Assembly (NCBI GenBank): GCA_937978655.1
Contig: CALJUX010000080.1
Location: forward strand, 15,753-79,752
Source of the DNA: an uncultured Chromatiaceae bacterium
GTDB taxonomy: Bacteria; Pseudomonadota; Gammaproteobacteria; Enterobacterales; Alteromonadaceae
Direction of reading: 5' to 3'
DNA: 64,000 bases
The translations under genes and the position numbers were made by a program. Below are positions 33,408 through 42,317 of this stretch, in pieces. Position 1 is the stretch's first letter; every line of letters begins with the position of its first letter. The notes under the pieces are model-generated. The model did no database searches. It saw nothing but the letters and a program-made list of their open reading frames with translations, and was not told the DNA's origin.

Positions 33408-34456
33408 CCGCGCCGCCCAAGCAATAACAGGCACAGCAATGGCCGCGGCATGATCAAAGCCCGATAAACTGCACTGAGCAGATAAAACAGCAGAAAAGGC
33501 ATGCACAACAGAAGGATATCCAAAGAAGGCTGTGGCACGCTGTGATGCCAGCACTTGCCGGCTAAAGTTAACAGCGGTTCATGCGCGGCAAAGACAAAAA
33601 ACACCGTATCGCTGCGCACACCGGTGCTTTGTGCCGGCAACGTTTCCGACTGCAGTTGACCGGCCTGGCGGATCGCCAGATTCCAGACCCACAAGGTGCC
33701 GGCCAGAATTGAGGCGGGCCAGACCCAGCCAAACCATGTTGCCCCGGCTTGCCCGGCCGTGACAGCAGACAGCAAAATCAGACCGGCCCATCCCGGCAAC
33801 AGCACCCGAAATGCCCAATCCGGCAGCTTCAGGCTGGCGCCTTGTAAGGCCACCACCGCGCCGAGACCAAAAAACACTGTAGACACTAACGCCGGCTGAA
33901 ACCAGGGCCATTGCTGAAACAAAAACAGCGCAACCAGACCCAAGGCGGCCGTGATCCGCAACAGCCGCCACAACCAATAAAACAGCGGAGCCAGCAGAGT
34001 CAGCAACAATAAATCGCGGATAAACCAGAACTGATAGGCCAGCGGATTACGGTCAATCCCAATGATTAAGCTGACAAATTCGGCGACAGATCGGGCTCTG
34101 GCACCAGCCGGGTTGTTCACCCAATGCGCGGGGCCAAACCACAGCAACAGGTTATACGCCAGAAACAGCAACAAGCCCCAGCTCAACAGCGGTACACCGA
34201 GGCGAACCAGCCGGTGCTGTGCCAGTTGCCGGTATGCCGGCCAGGTGTTTTGCCAGTGTCTGAACAGCAACCAGGCCGCACAGAAAAAAAACAGCGGCCT
34301 TGCCACGCGCAGGGTTTGCTCCAGCATCAGCCAGAAAGGTGACGGAGCGAGGCGCAGCAATGGCAACGTGTGCAGCATCAGCACGGCCAGCATGAGCGGC
34401 ACCCGCAACCGGTGAATGGCAAGGCTCAGTGTGGGAGCGAGCGGTGCTGCGGCCAT
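33404..34456 (-). CDS. Acyltransferase 3 family membrane protein (OafA-like)
   Basis: 350 residues, about ten membrane helices. The N-terminal IHRLRVPLMLAVLMLHTLP and the conserved YQFWFIRDLLLLTLLAPLFY region are the acyltransferase 3 hallmarks; the usual early catalytic His is in LMLHTL. The family transfers acetyl or succinyl groups to surface sugars at the inner membrane. It overlaps the following flippase gene by 4 nt and follows gmm by 3 bp, so it is part of the repeat-unit operon. Confidence 0.85.
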   Translation of the reverse strand: MAAAPLAPTLSLAIHRLRVPLMLAVLMLHTLPLLRLAPSPFWLMLEQTLRVARPLFFFCAAWLLFRHWQNTWPAYRQLAQHRLVRLGVPLLSWGLLLFLAYNLLLWFGPAHWVNNPAGARARSVAEFVSLIIGIDRNPLAYQFWFIRDLLLLTLLAPLFYWLWRLLRITAALGLVALFLFQQWPWFQPALVSTVFFGLGAVVALQGASLKLPDWAFRVLLPGWAGLILLSAVTAGQAGATWFGWVWPASILAGTLWVWNLAIRQAGQLQSETLPAQSTGVRSDTVFFVFAAHEPLLTLAGKCWHHSVPQPSLDILLLCMPFLLFYLLSAVYRALIMPRPLLCLLLLGRRG

Positions 34457-34459
34457 TTA

Positions 34460-34918
34460 TCAGCCGAAATAGGCTTTGGTGTGCTGATGCACCGCCGGAT
34501 CAGCCAATAATTCGGCCACAGTAAACCAGCGATAGCGGCCATGTTGCTGTGGCGGCAGCGCCTGCAGATCGCTTAAGTTGTCACCAACCGCCAGCTCACA
34601 GGCGATGGCCACATAATGGGTCGATGGTGTGTCACCAAACACCGAATCCGGGTAAAAATGATCAAAAGGCCGCAACCACCCCACATCCGCGAAGGGAAAA
34701 GCGATGCCAAGCTCTTCGCTGGTCAGGCGGTTAAAAGCACAGGCCAAGGCCTCCATTTTACGGATCCGGCCGCCGGGCACAAACCAATACCCCTTTGCAG
34801 GTCTGTTCATCCGCTCGCCCAGCAAAATCTCGCCCTGGCTGTTACGCACAATCAAATCGAGCGACACCAGCGGTGTCGCATCAATCACAGTGCTGAACAG
34901 GGCATCAGCTAAAAACAT
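34460..34918 (-). CDS. gmm: GDP-mannose mannosyl hydrolase Gmm (Nudix)
   Basis: 152 residues from the ATG at 34918 (MFLADALFSTVIDATPLVSLD). A Nudix hydrolase variant with GGRIRKMEALACAFNRLTSEELGI in place of the standard Nudix box, the altered motif typical of GDP-mannose mannosyl hydrolases. It hydrolyses GDP-mannose (or GDP-glucose) to GDP and the sugar, probably balancing GDP-mannose against GDP-fucose. It follows fcl by 11 bp, the same neighbourhood as in the E. coli colanic acid cluster (gmd-fcl-gmm-wcaI). Confidence 0.92.
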   Translation of the reverse strand: MFLADALFSTVIDATPLVSLDLIVRNSQGEILLGERMNRPAKGYWFVPGGRIRKMEALACAFNRLTSEELGIAFPFADVGWLRPFDHFYPDSVFGDTPSTHYVAIACELAVGDNLSDLQALPPQQHGRYRWFTVAELLADPAVHQHTKAYFG

Positions 34919-34929
34919 CAGCGCCTCCG

Positions 34930-35895
34930 TCAGGCCCGGAACGAGTCCTGATGGGCTAAAAACCATTGATAAGTGCTGGTAAGCCCCTGCTCCAGCGAAG
35001 TACCTGCTTTCCAGCCGAGCGCCGCAAGGCGGCTGACATCCATCAGCTTCCGTGGGGCCCCATCTGGTTTGCTGCTGTCAAACGCAATACTGCCCTGATA
35101 GCCCACCACTTTAGCCACGGTTTCAACCAGCTCGCGAATAGTGCAATCGACGCCGGAGCCGACGTTAATATGGCTCAACATCACGTCGGTATGCTGCTGA
35201 TAGACACTGTCGGCAAGGTTCATCACAAACACACTGGCAGCAGCCATATCATCGACATGCAAAAACTCCCGCATCGGTTTACCGCTGCCCCACGCCACGA
35301 CTTCCGCAGCGCCGGAGAGCTTCGCTTCATGAAACCGGCGTAATAAGGCCGGGATCACATGGCTGTTTTGCGGGTGGAAATTATCATTCGGGCCATACAG
35401 ATTGGTTGGCATCACCGAGCGGTAATCGCGGCCAAACTGACGGTTATAACTTTCACACAGTTTGATTCCGGCGATTTTAGCCACCGCATAAGGCTCATTG
35501 GTTGGCTCCAGGGTGCCGGTGAGCAGCGCCTGCTCCGTCATCGGCTGCGTCGCCAGTTTCGGATAAATACAGCTGGAGCCAAGGAACAGCAACTTCTGCA
35601 CTCCGGCCTGATGGGCGCTGTGAATGATATTGCATTGCACCATCAGGTTTTCGTAAATGAAATCCGCCGGGTAGGTGCTGTTGGCGACAATGCCGCCCAC
35701 TTTTGCCGCGGCCAGATACACCTGATCTATCGCAGCCTCCGCAAAAAAGGCGCTGACCTGCGCCTGCGAAGTTAACTCCAGCTCGCTGCGGCTGCGCAGC
35801 ACCAGCTCATTGTGCGGGTTTTGTTGCAATTGGCGCACAATTGCCGAGCCCACCATGCCGTTGTGACCGGCCACAAAAATTCGGGTCTTTTTCAT
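34930..35895 (-). CDS. fcl: GDP-L-fucose synthase Fcl (WcaG)
   Basis: 321 residues from the ATG at 35895 (MKKTRIFVAGHNGMVGSAI); in-frame ATGs at 35901 and 35913 are alternatives. SDR epimerase-reductase: NAD(P)-binding GHNGMVGSA, the catalytic LLFLGSSCIYPK, the YAVAKIAGIKLCESYN Tyr-Lys pair and the conserved PTNLYGPNDNFHP. It converts GDP-4-keto-6-deoxymannose to GDP-L-fucose. It is downstream of gmd by 69 bp, completing the GDP-fucose pathway that starts with ManB/ManC. Confidence 0.96.
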   Translation of the reverse strand: MKKTRIFVAGHNGMVGSAIVRQLQQNPHNELVLRSRSELELTSQAQVSAFFAEAAIDQVYLAAAKVGGIVANSTYPADFIYENLMVQCNIIHSAHQAGVQKLLFLGSSCIYPKLATQPMTEQALLTGTLEPTNEPYAVAKIAGIKLCESYNRQFGRDYRSVMPTNLYGPNDNFHPQNSHVIPALLRRFHEAKLSGAAEVVAWGSGKPMREFLHVDDMAAASVFVMNLADSVYQQHTDVMLSHINVGSGVDCTIRELVETVAKVVGYQGSIAFDSSKPDGAPRKLMDVSRLAALGWKAGTSLEQGLTSTYQWFLAHQDSFRA

Positions 35896-35964
35896 CGTCA
35901 TTTTCAGTTCCATCGGGCCACCGTGAACCACGGCAGCCGCACCAGGCATCAATCCAGCGTTTGC

Positions 35965-37086
35965 TTATTCCAGCGACACGCTGACGTCATAGCCGTGTTG
36001 CTTTAACAAGGCGTGTTGTTTGGCTTTGTTCAGGTCGTGTGCCACCATTTCTGCACACATTTCGCCAACGGTAATTTCCGGCACCCAGCCCAGTTTTTGT
36101 TTGGCTTTGGCCGGATCGCCGAGCAGCGTTTCCACCTCCGCCGGGCGGAAATAACGCGGGTCAACTTTCACAATCACATCGCCGACTGATACTTTGGGTG
36201 CCCGCGTGACATCGACCGCTGTCACTGTCGCCACTTCATTCACGCCTTCACCACTGAAAGCCAGCGTGATGCCGGCTTCCTGCGCCGCCATCCGGACAAA
36301 TTCGCGTACCGAAATTTGCGTGCCGGTAGCGATGACAAAATCTTCGGCATGGTCTTGCTGCAACATCAGCCATTGCATCCGGACATAATCTTTGGCATGG
36401 CCCCAATCGCGCAGCGCGTCCATGTTGCCAAGGTACAGGCATGGCTCTAAGCCATAGGCAATATTGGCAATAGCGCGGGTGATTTTACGGGTCACGAAAG
36501 TTTCACCGCGGCGCGGCGATTCATGATTAAACAAAATGCCGTTACAGGCGTACATGCCATATGATTCGCGGTAATTGACCGTGATCCAATAAGCATAAAG
36601 TTTGGCCACCGCATAAGGTGAGCGCGGATAAAACGGCGTGGTTTCTTTTTGCGGAATTTCCTGCACTAAGCCGTATAGCTCGGACGTTGACGCCTGATAA
36701 AACCGGGTTTTCTTTTCCAGGCCCAGTAAACGAATGGCTTCGAGTAACCGCAAAGTGCCCATCGCGTCTACATCCGCGGTATATTCCGGGCTTTCAAACG
36801 ACACCGCCACATGCGACTGCGCGCCTAAGTTGTACACTTCGTCCGGCTGCACTTCCTGCAAAATGCGGGTTAAATTCGACGAATCAGTTAAATCGCCATA
36901 ATGCAGAATAAAATTTTTATTTTCGATATGCGGGTCCTGATAGATATGGTCCACCCGCTGGGTATTAAATGACGAGGCCCGGCGTTTAATGCCATGCACG
37001 ATATAACCTTTCTCCAACAGAAACTCTGCCAGATAAGAGCCATCCTGGCCGGTAACACCGGTGATTAATGCGACTTTTTGCGTCAT
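35965..37086 (-). CDS. gmd: GDP-mannose 4,6-dehydratase Gmd
   Basis: 373 residues. SDR enzyme: NADP-binding GVTGQDGSYLAEFLL, the conserved GIKRRASSFNTQRVDHIY, catalytic STSELYG with YAVAKLYAYWITVNYRE and the NHESPRRGETFVTRKI motif diagnostic for Gmd. It makes GDP-4-keto-6-deoxy-D-mannose, the precursor of GDP-L-fucose. The ATG at 37086 overlaps the wcaI-like stop by 4 nt (ATGA). Confidence 0.97.
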   Translation of the reverse strand: MTQKVALITGVTGQDGSYLAEFLLEKGYIVHGIKRRASSFNTQRVDHIYQDPHIENKNFILHYGDLTDSSNLTRILQEVQPDEVYNLGAQSHVAVSFESPEYTADVDAMGTLRLLEAIRLLGLEKKTRFYQASTSELYGLVQEIPQKETTPFYPRSPYAVAKLYAYWITVNYRESYGMYACNGILFNHESPRRGETFVTRKITRAIANIAYGLEPCLYLGNMDALRDWGHAKDYVRMQWLMLQQDHAEDFVIATGTQISVREFVRMAAQEAGITLAFSGEGVNEVATVTAVDVTRAPKVSVGDVIVKVDPRYFRPAEVETLLGDPAKAKQKLGWVPEITVGEMCAEMVAHDLNKAKQHALLKQHGYDVSVSLE

Positions 37087-38348
37087 CGTGTTGATTCCTT
37101 ATTTACTAATTCAAAAACCGCGTGGGCGAAGCGCTCCAGCACTTGCTCACTATTGATATGGTCGACGGCATATTGCCGCGCGATGGTATTGGTGCTGCGG
37201 GTATCTGCCGCCAGGCACTGACGCAGACCGGCAATAAAGGCACTGCTGTCTTCCGGCTCCACGCAATGATAAATACCCGGATGGCGTCGCACCAGCTCAC
37301 CTAATTCGGTGTGTTGCTCGGCAGTCACCAGGGCATGGCCACCGGCCGCCAGAATATTGGTCAGTTTTGACGGTAACACTGCATCGGCCACGCCTTTTTT
37401 CTGTACCACCAGATGCACATCGGTCAGCGCCAGAATCTGCGGCACCAAAGCCCAGGCCTGCAATGGTTTAAATTCAACATTTTGTAAGCCCCGCGTAGCC
37501 GCATCCGCAGCCAAAGTATCGCGGTAAGCGCCATTGCCGATAATGACAAACTTAACCTGTGGCTGGTCAGCAAAAGCTGCGGCCGCGTCCAGCACAATTT
37601 CCAGCCCTTGTTTTTGGCCAATATTACCGGAATACAACACAATTTTGTCTTCCGGCGTAAAGCCCCACTGCGCCCGCAGGCTGCTACTCTCCACCGCCGG
37701 ATTGACAAAGCCGGTGTCCGACCAATTGGGGAAAAACATCAGCTTATGTTCGGCTACACCTTTGCGCCGCGCTTTGGCCAGCATGCTGTGCGAAATCGAC
37801 GACACTTTATCAAAGCGGTTCATCAACCAGCGCTCTGCGCCGAGGATGATGCGTTTTTTCGCCGACGGCTGGTCGTCACTGCCCTGGGCTTTGCCGGCCA
37901 TGCCAAGACCAAACATGGCGTCTACTTCAAAATCCTGAATATGCAAAATGGTTTTGGCCCCGGTGAGAGCGCTGTAAATCAGCGCACCGGGCGCACAAAA
38001 CAAAGTGGGCTGCACCAGCATCACCACATCCGGCTTTTCCCGCAGCAAAGTTAACAGCCGGCCAAAGGAACTGAATGCAAAGCTGGCAAGAAGCACCAAA
38101 CGCTTCAGCGTAGTCACTTTTTTGGGCACATACAGCGGATTACGCAGCACCCGCACCTGGCCTTGTTGTTCTGTGCTGTAGGCATTGCTAAAACCGGCAT
38201 GCACCTGCCACTCCGGATAATACGGCGGTGCCGTCACCACCAGTGTCTCAATGCCCCGCTGCGCCAGCGCCTGCACCATCTCGCCATTGTACTTACCAAT
38301 CCCGGTCAGCTCCGGCGCATGGTTAATGCTGTAGAGTAAAAATTTCAC
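37083..38348 (-). CDS. WcaI-like colanic-acid-type glycosyltransferase (GT4)
   Basis: 421 residues from the GTG at 38348 (VKFLLYSINHAPELTG read as Met), preceded by AGGGAAAAGG; the GTG overlaps the wcaF-like stop in the form GTGA, which decides this start. GT-B fold, family 4: LLYSINHAPELTGIGKYNGEM at the start, VLYSGNIGQKQGLEIVLDA as the phosphate-binding entry, and KKGVADAVLPSKLTNILAAGGH, which closely matches WcaI. In E. coli, WcaI acts in colanic acid assembly (probably fucosyl transfer). It sits between wcaF-like and gmd genes. Confidence 0.9.
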   Translation of the reverse strand: MKFLLYSINHAPELTGIGKYNGEMVQALAQRGIETLVVTAPPYYPEWQVHAGFSNAYSTEQQGQVRVLRNPLYVPKKVTTLKRLVLLASFAFSSFGRLLTLLREKPDVVMLVQPTLFCAPGALIYSALTGAKTILHIQDFEVDAMFGLGMAGKAQGSDDQPSAKKRIILGAERWLMNRFDKVSSISHSMLAKARRKGVAEHKLMFFPNWSDTGFVNPAVESSSLRAQWGFTPEDKIVLYSGNIGQKQGLEIVLDAAAAFADQPQVKFVIIGNGAYRDTLAADAATRGLQNVEFKPLQAWALVPQILALTDVHLVVQKKGVADAVLPSKLTNILAAGGHALVTAEQHTELGELVRRHPGIYHCVEPEDSSAFIAGLRQCLAADTRSTNTIARQYAVDHINSEQVLERFAHAVFELVNKESTR

Positions 38349-38893
38349 GCCTTTTCCCTGGCTTTTACCGGCTTCGCCGGATTTCCATAACAAACCATCC
38401 CTGCGGGTAGGTCTTGATAGACTGAACTACGGCTGCCAACAACCGAGCCGTCTCCAACAGACACCCCAGGAGCGACAAAAACATCTGTGGCCAACCATGC
38501 CTGATCACCAATGAAAATAGGTTTCGCAAAAATACCAAAATCAACTTGTTGGTAATGATGTGAACCGGTACATAAATAGCTTTTTTGCGACACCACAGCA
38601 TGGTTGCCAATCCGAATTGGACCGAGACTGTACAACACCACATCATCACCGATCCAGCTATAGTCGCCGATCGACACTTTCCAAGGGTAAGTAATAGTCA
38701 CTGTCGGCCGTATAATGACCTTTTTACCGACTGTTGCACCAAAACACCGTAACAAGAAACGCCGCCAGCCATACATAAATTGCGGCGACCAGCGAAACAA
38801 AGTGGCTTGCACAAGCCACCACAATTGTACAGTCAAAGCGTTGCGCCCGCGGAAGCCGGCAGGCATTTTAAACTGCTGAAGATTCTGGAACAT
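38345..38893 (-). CDS. WcaF-like colanic-acid acetyltransferase
   Basis: 182 residues from the ATG at 38893 (MFQNLQQFKMPAGFRGRN). Left-handed beta-helix O-acetyltransferase: RPTVTITYPWKVSIGDYSWIG, QKSYLCTGSHHYQQVDFG and DVFVAPGVSVGDGSVVGSRS. The GFRGRNALTVQLWWLVQATLF segment and the catalytic GSHHY are as in WcaF/WcaB proteins. It starts inside the last 26 nt of the upstream glycosyltransferase. It likely acetylates fucose or a neighbouring sugar of the polymer. Confidence 0.9.
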   Translation of the reverse strand: MFQNLQQFKMPAGFRGRNALTVQLWWLVQATLFRWSPQFMYGWRRFLLRCFGATVGKKVIIRPTVTITYPWKVSIGDYSWIGDDVVLYSLGPIRIGNHAVVSQKSYLCTGSHHYQQVDFGIFAKPIFIGDQAWLATDVFVAPGVSVGDGSVVGSRSSVYQDLPAGMVCYGNPAKPVKAREKA

Positions 38894-39995
38894 AACCGTC
38901 CTTGAAATAATCAATTATTTGCTGCAATTGTCGCTGAGACTGAGTCTGAACTTTTGCAAAGCTGGACTGACGAGCAGCCTTGTTTGGCGCGGCAAACACA
39001 CCCGCAGCATGCAAGACAGCAATCTCTCTGGCGACATCAACCGCTGCCATCGTCTCAGTGAAACAAAAGCCTTCAAACAGTTTAATTTGCTCAGCCATGC
39101 AGCCGCGGCCAGTTCCTGCCAGTAAAACGCCTTGCTGTGCTGCTTCAAACAAAACTAAAGGTTCAGCCTCATTCACGTACTTACTGGGGAACAAAAATAA
39201 GTCCAGATCAGCCAAAAATCGCTGCTTGTCAGGACCGTAAACTGACCCAATCGACTGAATAAATGGAAATTTGCTGGTTTGCGCCATAACATAGTCTGCA
39301 ACCTCAGGCGAAGAATAAGGCCCCGCCAGAACAGCCTGAGTGGCCACACCAGACTGATTTAAAGTAATCACCACATCGACGAATTCTCTTAGGCCCTTCT
39401 CGAAAGACAGATTTGCTAAATGTCCTAACTTTAACGGTACTCCAGTTGAGTTAAAACCTTGTTGTTCCTTATCAGCATGATGCTCGTCTTGGGCAAAGAA
39501 ACTCAGATTGCTGATGGTTCGAATAGATTCAGATCGCACCTGATATAGCGTACGCAGCTGGGACGCCATCGGCGCACCCAACACGAGATGCCTGTCTTCA
39601 GGTTTTAATAGACGCAACACTAACCTGAACAAAGCAGAGGGTTGATGTAAATAACTAAACGAATGATGATGCAAGACGACCTGAGCCCGGCTGAAGCGCA
39701 GAAGTAGTAAAAAACACAGGTCGAATAGCTGTCCTATACCACCATTCAGGGAGCGATAAACCAAAACTGGTTTGTTAAACAGCAAACACAACAAGAGCCG
39801 GGCAAACACCAGCAGACTATGAAACAACTTCAGTACAAACCACCAGCGGGTATGAAACAGACCGGCTGCAAATGACGGCACAGTATTAATTAATCGGACA
39901 TCGACACCTGCCTGCTTACAGCGCAGCCACATTTGTTGATTGATACTCGACATTCCATGAGTCGGCTGAGGCATATCCACCAGAAACAGAATCAT
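38868..39995 (-). CDS. GT4-like glycosyltransferase of the EPS cluster
   Basis: 375 residues. GT-B glycosyltransferase: N-terminal FLVDMPQPTHGMSSINQQMW, an amphipathic membrane-binding region (about 60-100, FHSLLVFARLLLCLL), and the C-terminal donor site LGHLANLSFEKGLREFVDVV followed by LFLFPSKYVNEAEPLVLFEAAQQGVLLAG, the conserved ExxP-type EPLVLFEA. Donor sugar unknown. It sits at the boundary where composition shifts towards AT. ATG at 39995 overlaps the upstream stop (ATGA). Confidence 0.85.
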   Translation of the reverse strand: MILFLVDMPQPTHGMSSINQQMWLRCKQAGVDVRLINTVPSFAAGLFHTRWWFVLKLFHSLLVFARLLLCLLFNKPVLVYRSLNGGIGQLFDLCFLLLLRFSRAQVVLHHHSFSYLHQPSALFRLVLRLLKPEDRHLVLGAPMASQLRTLYQVRSESIRTISNLSFFAQDEHHADKEQQGFNSTGVPLKLGHLANLSFEKGLREFVDVVITLNQSGVATQAVLAGPYSSPEVADYVMAQTSKFPFIQSIGSVYGPDKQRFLADLDLFLFPSKYVNEAEPLVLFEAAQQGVLLAGTGRGCMAEQIKLFEGFCFTETMAAVDVAREIAVLHAAGVFAAPNKAARQSSFAKVQTQSQRQLQQIIDYFKDGYVPESSAV

Positions 39996-41026
39996 ATCAG
40001 ACCCAGAATTTTTGCAAATTTTTCATGCATGGGTGGTGTCTGTAATTTTTCAAAAGTTTCTGAAGCGCCAGTTGCAAGTCTATTCCTCAAGTCTCGATCG
40101 TCTTTCAACAACTTTATTTTCTCTGCAAGACTCTGCACGTTTTCTCGTTCGAACAGTAAACCATTGATGCCATCAACTATATAACTTGGTTCAGGTCCCA
40201 TATGCTTCTTCAAATCTGAATGTACAATAACCGGAAGTCCAAAAGCCATATAGTGCACGACACTTAAACCAGCATCGCCACCGTATGCTCCTGCGAGGCA
40301 CCTTTTTGCAATATCAAATTGAATCTCTTCATCAAAAACGCTTCCATAAAATATTGCATTAACATACTTATTTTTGATTTTTTCTGAAAAATCAATTGCT
40401 ACCGCGCCTACTATAAGGACGTTAACGCCACTCAATGCGGCAGCGTCAAGAAGCAATTCAATACCGCAACCGTCACGTATCCTCCCGATATAAAACAACG
40501 ATTCATCAATACCGGCAGGTGCCTCGCTGCGCTTTTTCATATACAACATATTTTCTGCAACGTGAATCTTTTTGTGCAAAAAACCAAAAGACTTACTTTT
40601 TAATGATTCTGAGGAGAAAGTTGCATAGCAAATGTAACCACTTGATAGAAATAGGCTAAAATTATAAACTAAGCTACTAATAAACCCGTTTTTTTTATAA
40701 CCTCCCTGACCATGAATAAAAAATTTCTTTCCAGAAAATCTCGAATAAAATAAAAAAAACCAGAATGTTAAATATTTAAAGTCACCAAAGTGAACAATAA
40801 CATCTGAATCAGCAATCCTCTTTACATTCTCAAGACTAGTAAACTTGAAAAAACCGCCTTTCCATTCTAAAAAATGATAAATACCCAAGTCATTCTGTTC
40901 ATCAAACCCAAAGTCCTCACCTGATTTTCCACAATACACTGTCAGCTCGTTTTTCATTCTTGATAGCCCGCGAAAAAGTGGATCTCTGTAAGCTGTAAAA
41001 AACGGCTGAATAATCGATATTTTCAC
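39992..41026 (-). CDS. Glycosyltransferase (GT4-like) in the AT-rich block
   Basis: 344 residues from the GTG at 41026 (VKISIIQPFFTAYRDPLF), with GAGGTGAT just upstream. GT-B fold: ISIIQPFFTAYRDPLFRGLSR, YIGRIRDGCGIELLLDAAALSG and GAYGGDAGLSVVHYMAFGLPVI, a donor-binding pattern with Gly-rich turn. Sugar specificity cannot be read. Coding is AT-richer than the neighbours, suggesting transfer of this block. It follows the polymerase by 4 bp. Confidence 0.8.
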   Translation of the reverse strand: MKISIIQPFFTAYRDPLFRGLSRMKNELTVYCGKSGEDFGFDEQNDLGIYHFLEWKGGFFKFTSLENVKRIADSDVIVHFGDFKYLTFWFFLFYSRFSGKKFFIHGQGGYKKNGFISSLVYNFSLFLSSGYICYATFSSESLKSKSFGFLHKKIHVAENMLYMKKRSEAPAGIDESLFYIGRIRDGCGIELLLDAAALSGVNVLIVGAVAIDFSEKIKNKYVNAIFYGSVFDEEIQFDIAKRCLAGAYGGDAGLSVVHYMAFGLPVIVHSDLKKHMGPEPSYIVDGINGLLFERENVQSLAEKIKLLKDDRDLRNRLATGASETFEKLQTPPMHEKFAKILGLI

Positions 41027-41030
41027 ACCA

Positions 41031-42308
41031 TCACCTCGAGTTCTTGCGCAGCTTTGACAACAAAAATGGAACAATCATTATCACCCCCATAACTAAACCA
41101 CTAATCCTGGGCCCGAAAGGATTAGCAGATATTGTCAATATGAAAAATGATATTAGGGACACATTAAAAAATAAGTACTCCTTCGATGCTTCTAACTGCG
41201 TTGAACTAATATTTTTGAACGAAGTAAATAGTGATAAAAAATAAACTATAGGAAGCAGAAAACCAACTAAAATTCCAAGGCTAAAAAATGAATATATCCA
41301 AGTAGAGTGACCAGCCTCCCAAGGCCGAAGTTCCTCTAAATACCATAATGGCAAAATCTGTGAAAGCTCGTAGAAATAATCTGAACTCCAGTAATATTCT
41401 GCACCAAAACCAGCACCTATTATTATTTTTATAGGATCGCTAGTTACTATTTCATATTGTGCAGAATATTCAGCAATTCGGGTGTATGTCGTCGGGTCGA
41501 AACCAAAGTCACCGACCAGACCGAACAATCTATATTGCCAAAAATCAAAAACATCGCTTTTCAAAAAGCCTATAACAGGAACCATAAAAAACAACAATGC
41601 AATCATATATTTTGAATTAGAAATTATTCTACTAACTACGATAGCACGACTTTTCGAATTCAACGCAGCAAACGAAAAAAATAGAACTACTACAGGAACT
41701 AATAAATAACTTCTTGTTACACTCAACGCAATAAGAGATATACCAAATACAAATAGACCAATAGCATATTTTGAGTATTTCTTTCCTGCCAACAAAAAAC
41801 AAATTGAGAATGAAAATACGAGTGGCACGAGTGGGCCAAGTAGCTGGTGCCGAAGAACATCAAGTGCATTATCTGCTATAACCAGATAGTAAAATGGCGT
41901 CCAAAAAGAAGACAAAATAACTGTCAAAATCAACGGTTTAAAAAAATATTCAATGTTAAAACCGCACTTCGACCATAATGAAGCCAAAATCATTGAAGTC
42001 CAACATAGAAAAAAAGGAAGAGCTACCCGAATATATTGAGAGAAAGGAACTCCATTAAAGCTCGCGGCGGCAAAGCTAAATAACAGCATCCCCGCCCATC
42101 CATATATAATAAATTCAATAACTTTTGGAGAACTTACAACTTTTTGCCGCCTTGAAAAATATAGCAAACATGCAGAAAAGGATAACAAAACCATACAAAT
42201 TAAGGCAAGTTGAGTCAACGACCCTCCATCTTCGGCCCCCTTAAAGTCAAATGCTAGCGGGATCATGTATAAGAAAAGAAAAAACCTAACAATCTTGGGC
42301 GGGATCAT
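41031..42308 (-). CDS. Wzy-like polysaccharide polymerase
   Basis: 425 residues with about 11-12 membrane helices and a long periplasmic loop (roughly 230-320) carrying QYEIVTSDPIKIIIGAGFGAEYY and RPWEAGHSTWIYSFFSLGILVG. The short-chain EAGHSTW motif in a large loop is typical of Wzy polymerases. It would join repeat units on the periplasmic face. Sequence is very AT-rich compared with the conserved flanks. A second polymerase/ligase-like gene is at 52801-54147, 10 kb away. Confidence 0.8.
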   Translation of the reverse strand: MIPPKIVRFFLFLYMIPLAFDFKGAEDGGSLTQLALICMVLLSFSACLLYFSRRQKVVSSPKVIEFIIYGWAGMLLFSFAAASFNGVPFSQYIRVALPFFLCWTSMILASLWSKCGFNIEYFFKPLILTVILSSFWTPFYYLVIADNALDVLRHQLLGPLVPLVFSFSICFLLAGKKYSKYAIGLFVFGISLIALSVTRSYLLVPVVVLFFSFAALNSKSRAIVVSRIISNSKYMIALLFFMVPVIGFLKSDVFDFWQYRLFGLVGDFGFDPTTYTRIAEYSAQYEIVTSDPIKIIIGAGFGAEYYWSSDYFYELSQILPLWYLEELRPWEAGHSTWIYSFFSLGILVGFLLPIVYFLSLFTSFKNISSTQLEASKEYLFFNVSLISFFILTISANPFGPRISGLVMGVIMIVPFLLSKLRKNSR

Positions 42309-42317
42309 AAATCACCA

